NCBI GenBank assembly: GCA_024663395.1
Contig: JANFAH010000044.1
Location: 1-64,000 of the forward strand
Length of the DNA stretch: 64,000 nucleotides
DNA from: Pisolithus tinctorius
Lineage: Eukaryota > Basidiomycota > Agaricomycetes > Boletales > Pisolithaceae
Direction of reading: 5' to 3'
Of the stretch, positions 61,585-64,000 are shown one piece after another. The notes under the pieces are model-generated. The model saw only the letters and a program-made list of their open reading frames with translations, was not told the origin of the DNA and made no database searches. The translations under genes were made by a program, and so were the position numbers. Numbering within the stretch: the first letter of the stretch is position 1; every line of letters starts with the position of its first letter.

Positions 61585-62354
61585 TTACGCTATCGCACGA
61601 GCGCGATGTATCTTCACATCTTCTCTCGGCCTTCCGTGAGGTTCGCGGTCAGTCCATCGGGATCGTTTCATGAATAATCGAAAGCTACACACCGATCTTG
61701 TGCATCAACTGCGACCGCACCCAAACGCTGCACAACTCTCATACCTGAACTCACACGGCCGAATATAGTGTGTTTGTTGTCGAGATATGGCGTTGGAGCG
61801 AGTGTGATGAAGAATTGTGAGCCTGACAAAGTTTAGTACTCTACTGGGCAGAAAAGGGGAGCAGAAAGATGACGAAGGCGTACCGTTTGTGTTTGGACCC
61901 GAGTTAGCCATGGCAAGGATACCTGCGCCTGTGAAGCGCAGCTCAGGGTGAATCTCGTCCTCGCTGGTAACACGAGCAGCATAAGCAGTGGTAGGGGCCA
62001 AGAGAGCGGGAGAACGCACAATCTTTGACCGTATATACTCGTTCCTCCCCTTCCTGTACCTGTTGGGTCGCCCCCTTGGATCATGAAGTCCTAGATGTAC
62101 TCGTGAGACGCAAAAACATGGATAAATACTGGGCGCTCACCGCGACAATGCGATGGAATGTGACGCCATTATAATATCCCCGTTTCACGAGTTCTGCAAA
62201 ATTTTTACATGTCTGATGGTTGGTAGAGCCACGAATAAGCTGCCTGCGTATGAGTGTTCGTGAAAGTTTGACATACACGGGGCGCATGGTCCCAGTACAA
62301 CTCCAGTTGAACATCGCCCAAGCTCGTCTCCAATACGACAGATTCTTGGGACAT
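61585..62354 (-). CDS. PPIL1: Spliceosome-type cyclophilin, peptidyl-prolyl isomerase (PPIL1-like)
   Basis: Catalyses cis-trans isomerisation of prolyl bonds; PPIL1/Cyp1 proteins associate with the spliceosome through SKIP/Snw1. Six exons: 62354-62277, 62212-62141, 62090-62020, 61963-61884, 61822-61693 and 61630-61585; 158 residues, near the family's ~155-166. The start [20 protein letters not shown] is typical. Active-site pieces are [38 protein letters not shown] and [20 protein letters not shown]. The [15 protein letters not shown] segment matches PPIL1 rather than cytosolic CypA. Ends KIHRARAIA. All six exons join in phase with canonical GT-AG introns. Confidence 0.95.
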
Positions 62355-64000
62355 CCTCTGGAAGCGTCTTTGAAATAAATCACACAAACTTGGGCTTTGA
62401 AAACCTTGTCTGTGTTCGTCGATCGCTGGCAAAGGGAGGACTCGTCGGACTAATTTGGTATCAATGTGATTGCGTGAAAAGTTGAAGGGGACACTGACAT
62501 TTCTGCTGTTTACTATCAGTTCCTTGCTGTCGTCAACGAAGTCATTTTATGCTCCCAAGTCTCGGTTCGTGGCCGATGGAAGCCAGACCTTTGCGATTCG
62601 GATCCACATGAACGTATATGAAGGTCGAGTCTTTATCGACGAAGGCGGTCTCTGGACTTCCGATGTCCCGCAGGGCTCCTTGATGATAATGCTAAATCCA
62701 CTATACAGGCAGTTCGTATGGCGGGATATGCTCGAAAATGTAGGGAATTCTATTGGCACCCTCACGTCTCATACAGGTGTCGTGTGGTAACTTTCTGCAG
62801 GTCCCAACGGTGAATGTGTATCAAACTAGCTATGTCTACTGCACTGGTGGTGTCTAATTTGGAATCGTCCACTCAGGTGGAAGCTGGATTCACTTGACAA
62901 TATCCGGGTCCCGGGGGGGTGTTTATGTAAAAGCCTTATCGAACGATGTCGGAGGCTCTTACAGGGGTTCGCTTTGTGTCGAGAAGGACGATCCCTCTTG
63001 TTATCTACATATAACATTGGTGCGTTCTTAAACGTTTCCTTCCAGAGAATTCTGGGGGCGCAGAAGTCTTGCAGAGTAAATCGTGTAGAAGTGCCCGTGC
63101 ACTGGTATCAAAACGAACAAGTTCACATGGCTGATGGGGCTCCCACAAGAATGACAGTGTTTCCTTAAACGAATGCACTGACTTGGAGATATCTAGGGGA
63201 TCCGTAACGTGATCTTCTTGAGCGTTTCAAAGTCTCCAGAAGTTTCCTTTCAATGGTTTGGACTCAAGTTGAGGCGGCACTGGTTCATCGTAACTGCCGA
63301 GGGAAACAGCAGGGGATGCGGTCGGCAGACGATTCTGGTGCTTTCTGGAAGCTTGGTTCATCACACATGCGGTCCATGGAAGTCCAAGGGACATGATAAT
63401 TTTGGTCAAAGAGCGCTCCGCGATCGCATAGATAAGGAAGTTCCCGATATTTCCTGGCCCATCAGAGCACTGGGCGCCTGTTCACAATTATACTAATTTG
63501 TGGGGTAGCCAAGTCAAAGCCGTTCAGGTGGAATGTTCTTATGCCCTGCATAGCTGGTAGGTTACAAGGCATATGTCTTGCTGGTCCAGGGTCGTAGGAC
63601 CTGGTCAAGTAACGGAACATCACCCACAGCGACCCGGGCAATTTTGCTCCTTATGGTGAGTTATTTTAACAACCCTATTTTAAATAACCCACGATTGTCA
63701 CGAGTATCGGTTTTCGCAAACCTCGGCATTCCCCCACTAGGTTCGGCTGTCGGATGCAACTCATCCCGGTTGAATGGAACACATCCTTCTAATCTCCCAA
63801 CATTCTTGCTGCCTGCCCGGCATTCGGGGTTGTCGTGGAGCACTGCTGGGCTTCTCATCAGATGTCTCTTGTCAGATCCCTGAATTCTAGGGACGCGACC
63901 AACAGGTCCTTGTCATATTTCTTGATCTGGCTATTGCGGGAACGTATAAATGGTGAGTCGAAGGGTGGCTGTCTAACAGGTCATCTGCCTGCTCTTCATA
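62355..64000. other. Right edge of window, no gene supported
   Basis: A plus-strand frame at 62,470-62,790 (with KSFYAPKSRFVADGSQTFAI and VYEGRVFIDEGGLW) has protein-like composition, and two further short frames follow (62,974-63,168; 63,209-63,496). I cannot join them with good splice sites or link them to a family. They may belong to a gene that continues past the window, or be chance. Confidence 0.4.

Noticed and set aside
1..64000. CRISPR arrays, bacterial operons, prophage or insertion sequences
   Set aside because: The sequence is eukaryotic with spliceosomal introns. The only tandem array has units without separate spacers and sits in a gene intron region.

Overview
The window reads as nuclear DNA of a filamentous basidiomycete, most likely an Agaricomycete. 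Nearly every recognisable gene is broken by many short (about 50-60 bp) GT-AG introns. Coding stretches are CpG-rich, and the protein families fit (mitochondrial acetolactate synthase, AP-2 mu, a SAPS-type phosphatase regulator, a Trf4-type poly(A) polymerase, a Golgi apyrase, and a P-loop GTPase family that I know as expanded in mushrooms). All gene models were spliced by hand from reading frame, intron phase and family conservation; there are no transcript data behind them.

Layout. 1-21.6 kb is gene-poor: one two-exon gene of unknown function (6.2-7.1 kb, minus) and otherwise nothing I can call. 21.6-32.8 kb is a compact housekeeping block: ILV2 (minus), then AP-2 mu (plus) and a SAPS-domain protein (plus), facing a FAHD1-like hydrolase (minus). 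34.4-41.0 kb is the accessory, odd part: two related P-loop GTPase genes pointing at each other. The right-hand copy is broken and the left-hand copy carries a chain of intron-like repeats. 41.7-48.0 kb holds an ABM-like small protein, a Cid14/Trf4 poly(A) polymerase and a Ser/Pro-rich protein with internal repeats. 50.6-52.0 kb holds a His/Pro-rich unknown. 55.4-62.4 kb holds a double PWWP-like chromatin protein, the apyrase YND1 and a PPIL1-type cyclophilin.

The most unusual signals lie in 35.2-41.0 kb. First, CpG is almost absent from about 35,437 to 40,981 (I find three CpG in 5.5 kb), with abrupt edges, one of them inside the left GTPase gene. Second, about nine ~82-bp tandem units inside that gene each begin with a 5' splice-site consensus and end with a 3' splice-site consensus, always exactly 3 nt before the next donor. 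Other points of interest are two GC-AG introns in adjacent genes, a start codon split by an intron, very small first coding exons, and an alanine at the ALS position known for sulfonylurea tolerance.

The genes do not form an operon-like pathway. They are independent eukaryotic units in branched-chain amino acid synthesis, endocytosis, phosphatase control, RNA surveillance, chromatin, Golgi glycosylation support and splicing/protein folding.
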